Shown here: positions 61,464 to 64,000 of the stretch, piece by piece | How the letters are laid out: the number at the start of each line of letters is the position of its first letter | How positions within the stretch are numbered: the stretch's first letter is position 1 | NCBI GenBank assembly: GCA_964388955.1 | Contig: CAYMCO010000001.1 | Span: forward strand, 1-64,000 | Reading direction: 5' to 3' | DNA length: 64,000 nt | Source of the DNA: CAYMCO01 sp964388955 | GTDB lineage: Bacteria; Chloroflexota; Anaerolineae; Anaerolineales; E44-bin32 | Notes under the pieces: model-generated | The model's input: only the letters and a program-made list of their open reading frames with translations | Told to the model about the DNA's origin: nothing | The model's database searches: none | Program-made: the position numbers and the translations under genes

Positions 61464-61952
61464 ATGAGGAGAGTATCTCGAGCTACAATAGCTGCTTGGA
61501 CAATCGCTTTCGCTCTTCTATCGTGTACTCGACCGTGCCCTAGCGATAGGGACCAACAGTTCAGAGACATGCTGCCCGAGCTTCGGTTCAATGGGCAAGT
61601 GTCCATTCTCGTGACCAGCAACGCCTATCCTGAAGTGGAGCTATTAGTACGAAACGAGAGCGATGATTACCTTGTGTTTGGGCCGGGACTGGGGGTTAGG
61701 GCGTTCATCTTTGATGAGAAAGATTGCGATTGGCATGAGATCGAGAACAACTATTCCTTCTATCCAAACACAGAACAAGCGCTTGGCCCCGTTGGCGATC
61801 CGCTGCACAACTCGTATATGACATACTTCGCCCCGGAGAACCCGCAGGCTTTTGATAGTCAAGAGTACAGGATCCTGATTTATGGCAGCATATATCAAGA
61901 TGGAATCATCACAAATGATATGACCGCGACTTACTTGGATGTATCGAAATAG
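61464..61952 (+). CDS. Small lipoprotein beside the RHS protein
   Basis: A 162-residue lipoprotein: signal peptide with lipobox LLSC, then a beta-rich domain (VSILVTSNAYPEVELLVRNE, SDDYLVFGPGLGVRAFIF). Its VEVLL-RNES pattern resembles the tip of the RHS protein just before it (HIKNESDAVLLL). In RHS systems the gene after the tip is usually the cognate immunity protein. A lipoprotein immunity factor is possible, but no experimental evidence exists and the similarity could instead mean a shared substrate-binding fold. There is no strong ribosome site before ATG 61464. Confidence 0.5.
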   Translation: MRRVSRATIAAWTIAFALLSCTRPCPSDRDQQFRDMLPELRFNGQVSILVTSNAYPEVELLVRNESDDYLVFGPGLGVRAFIFDEKDCDWHEIENNYSFYPNTEQALGPVGDPLHNSYMTYFAPENPQAFDSQEYRILIYGSIYQDGIITNDMTATYLDVSK

Positions 61953-62074
61953 GCTCCCTCCCTTGCCTCTGCCAATGCGCGGGGGCGCTGGTTCCATTGC
62001 TGCAGGTATTCGCAATTAGGCGTTTCACAATAGATTGCCCAGCCTCACCTGCCCACTCCCACAAGGAAAATCGC

Positions 62075-62190
62075 GTGCCTGCGCGGCGATGCCCAGCCGC
62101 TCTAGATTGTAGCGTGTGTATTCCCGCGCGCTCAACCTGCCGGGCAGGTTCCTCACCGCCTCCCGGTAGGCGTGTGCGAACAGCCGATTT
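62075..62190 (-). pseudogene. IS110 transposase C-terminal remnant
   Basis: The minus strand reads LFAHAYREAVRNLPGRLSAR and EYTRYNLERLGIA, nearly the same as the last 45 residues of the intact IS110 transposase (LFAHAYRVGVRNLPGGMSAR). It lies beside the intact copy, so a second, older IS110 was present or the element end was duplicated. Confidence 0.7.
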
Positions 62191-62365
62191 CCCGGCTGCC
62201 CTCACCTGCGCACGTGCAGCCATACCCGCGGCTAGGCGTGCGGCCACGCGCGGCATTGCGATCAGCCGCGAGATCGCCGGTCGATGGAACGCGCCATGCC
62301 TCGGAGGATTTCCTGGATATTCAAGCTCGCCCAGGCGGCTCAGACTGACGCCGCTGGCTTCCTCC

Positions 62366-63550
62366 TTAGAGCTTCACCCTCTTGCTCCCCCAGCGGAACT
62401 CGGGCACCTGGTCGGCGATGCCCAGCCGCTCAAGGTGATAGCGCGTGTACTCCCGGGCGCTCATCCCGCCCGGCAGGTTCCTCACCCCCACCCGGTAGGC
62501 GTGCGCGAACAGCGAGCGGGCGATGGCCTCGGGGTCCCCGCGCTTATCCACCTCGCCGTTGGTGAGAACGTGCCACACGACGATGAGCAGCTTTCGCGCG
62601 ATCGCCACGATCGCCCTGGATCGCCCCAGTCGACCCTCCAACCGCTCGAACTCCGGTCTCCAGTACGGATGGTGCTGCACGGCGTGGTTGGCCGCATCCA
62701 CCATCGCCTTGCGCAGGTCCCGCCGCCCGCTCTTGGTGATGCTCCCCGTCGTGCGCCGCTCGCCGGAGGCCTTCACCCTGGCCCCCAGCCCGGCGTAGCC
62801 CACCAGCTTGCGCGCCTCGGGGAAGCGCTCGATCCGCCCGACCGCCCCCAAAATCGCCATGGCCGTGATCAGCCCCACGCCGGGGATCTGGATCAGCAGC
62901 GGCACGCGGTCGTCTTTCGCCGCCTCCTCCCCCAGCACTCGCTCCAGTGTGTCCCGTTGGCGCTCGGCGAAGTCGAGCGTGGCTAGGTCGTTCTCGACCC
63001 GCGCCAGCTCGAGCCGGGAGAGCGGCAGCGACAGCCACCAGTCCCGGATCTCAGGGTCGAAGGGATTGCCCCCCTCCGGCGGTTTGAGCTGCCTGCGGTG
63101 CAGCAGCGCCCGCAGCCGGTTCTTGGCCTGAACCCTCAGGCGCACCATCTTGGCCCGCTGGGCGATGATCGCCCGCAGGTCGCGGGTGTGCTCGTCCGGC
63201 ACCCAGATCCCGACCAGCAGCCCCGCCGCATGCAGCTTCGCCAGTGTGAGGGCGGACTTGCGGTCGGTGATCACCTGGGCGCGGGTGATCAGCGCCACGT
63301 GCGGCGGGTGCACGACCGTGACCGAGCCCACATGCGCCTTGAGCTGATCGTGCACCTCCCAGGTGTTGACCGTCATCTCCAGCACGACCCGGTCGTCGGG
63401 CCGGAGCGTCTCCCCCATCCAGCGCTCGAAGCGCTCCCAGCCCACCCGCCGGGATTTGAGGACGACGTTCTGCTCCCGGTCCACGCCTGCGGCCAGCATG
63501 TAGTTCATGTGGATGTCCAATCCGATGTATCTGACTTCACTGCACATCAT
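62366..63550 (-). mobile_element. IS110-family recombinase, intact
   Basis: A 394-residue DEDD recombinase of the IS110 family. RuvC-like N-terminal catalytic residues: Asp in YIGLDIHMNY, Glu in VVLEMTVNTW, Asp in ITDRKSALTLAKL. The C-terminal transposase_20 domain has LIQIPGVGLITAMAILGAVG, then RKLVGYAGLGARVKASGE and SGRRDLRKAMVDAA, with the serine region typical of the family. The frame is complete. The gene is GC-rich relative to the neighbours. IS110 elements have no terminal inverted repeats and carry a noncoding RNA next to the gene. Confidence 0.92.
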
Positions 63551-63880
63551 GCGGCTCCTTTGTTCCTGCTGTAGAATGGAGGGGGCCGGAAATCTCCGTT
63601 TTCTGGGGAAGGGGCTTCACACACGCAATCGAGCTTGTCCAATGGACTTCTCAGGCGAGCGAAATCGAGCAGGGCGGTCAGACACAGCGGCGAGCTCAGG
63701 CCGTGAGGCCGCTCTCATAAGCATGATCGACCGTCCCCATCGGCTCCATCCCGGCGACCCCCATGCTCTGGGGTGGACACCTACCTGCCCGGCAAACCGG
63801 GGGGAAGTGTACATCGCCCGGAGATTCCCGGCCGCGCCCCGGGGTGTCCCCCGGGCGCGCGTGTTATTTGCTCGACACAC
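63551..63880 (-). ncRNA. IS110 5' noncoding region, bridge-RNA candidate
   Basis: About 330 bp precedes the recombinase start on the minus strand, ending where RHS sequence begins. It is GC-rich with hairpin-forming blocks (for example CGCGCCCCGGGG / CCCCCGGGCGCGCG). In IS110 elements this side encodes the bridge RNA that chooses target and donor DNA. The structure has not been folded here. Confidence 0.35.
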
Positions 63881-64000
63881 ACCTATAACAACCCTGTCAA
63901 GTATGTGGATCCAAGTGGGCACTGGGTGTGTGAAGATGCGGAGGGATGTTATGGTCAATCGCCTCCTCCTTGGCCAGGTGGAAATGGTGGGCCGGCCCCG
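63881..64000 (+). pseudogene. Orphan RHS core end and tip (continues past edge)
   Basis: The frame at 63881 reads TYNNPVKYVDPSGHW, the conserved end of the RHS core, followed by the start of a tip (VCEDAEGCYGQSPPP). Everything before the core end is missing because the IS110 element precedes it. Such displaced tips are spare toxin modules of RHS loci. The window edge cuts it. Confidence 0.65.

Noticed and set aside
1..64000. CRISPR array from repeated hairpins
   Set aside because: Units are hundreds of bases apart, differ in length and have genes between them; no regular short spacers.
1..64000. Full integron with integrase
   Set aside because: No tyrosine recombinase with an IntI-type domain in any frame; only attC-like sites remain.

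Overview
The window looks like an accessory region of a Chloroflexota (Anaerolineae-like) chromosome, probably from an environmental genome. This is an inference. It rests on lipoproteins with Thr/Pro-rich spacers, Yip1-type membrane proteins, a WD40 lipoprotein, a cyclase-AAA-TPR protein fused to an oligopeptide-binding domain, and long GC-rich intergenic spacers. There is no rRNA, ribosomal protein or complete tRNA to confirm it.

Layout. 0-7.8 kb: small unrelated plus-strand genes (CPBP protease, tiny membrane proteins, a nucleoside deoxyribosyltransferase-like protein, a GNAT), separated by repeated intergenic modules and one integron attC-like site. 7.8-12.4 kb: a tight four-gene export operon (Yip1 protein, ABC ATPase, secreted IPT/CARDB protein, MacB/FtsX permease). 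12.4-19.4 kb: DinB protein, a broken secreted gene, a second Yip1 protein, an AAA ATPase overlapping an arrestin-fold membrane protein, and an alpha/beta-hydrolase lipoprotein. 19.4-24 kb: a group II intron-like segment, a WD40 lipoprotein, an HNH remnant and an amidinotransferase. 24.2-28 kb: the 1,283-residue cyclase/AAA/OppA fusion. 28.7-37.5 kb: sulfotransferase, an ABC module whose ATPase has lost its catalytic core, a wHTH regulator with a membrane partner, an MltR-like protein, a DJ-1-like lipoprotein and a transposase. 37.8 kb: the 3' half of a tRNA-Arg. 38.5-45.1 kb: two LLM flavin oxidoreductases, an oligopeptide-type binding lipoprotein and a duplicated GNAT-like protein, with a divergent Lrp/AsnC regulator whose upstream region carries a perfect palindrome. 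46.2-53.9 kb: diheme peroxidase, an uncharacterised glycine-zipper protein, a class C beta-lactamase-fold lipoprotein, a second CPBP protease and a DUF6326-like protein. 54.2-64 kb: a giant RHS/YD-repeat protein, a small lipoprotein, IS110 (remnant plus intact copy) and an orphan RHS tip running off the edge.

The most distinctive feature is a modular set of intergenic repeats. Family A is about 300 bp, GC-rich, and built around a 40-bp hairpin. Family B is about 175 bp with inverted ends. All recognised copies lie on the plus strand, most of them just upstream of a plus-strand gene, and several begin with an attC-like RYYYAAC heptamer. One compound copy (52.87-53.25 kb) has its interior inverted. 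The neighbouring genes are small, unrelated single-gene units and several are visibly broken, which fits a gene-cassette-like, rearrangement-prone region. No integron integrase is present in the window.
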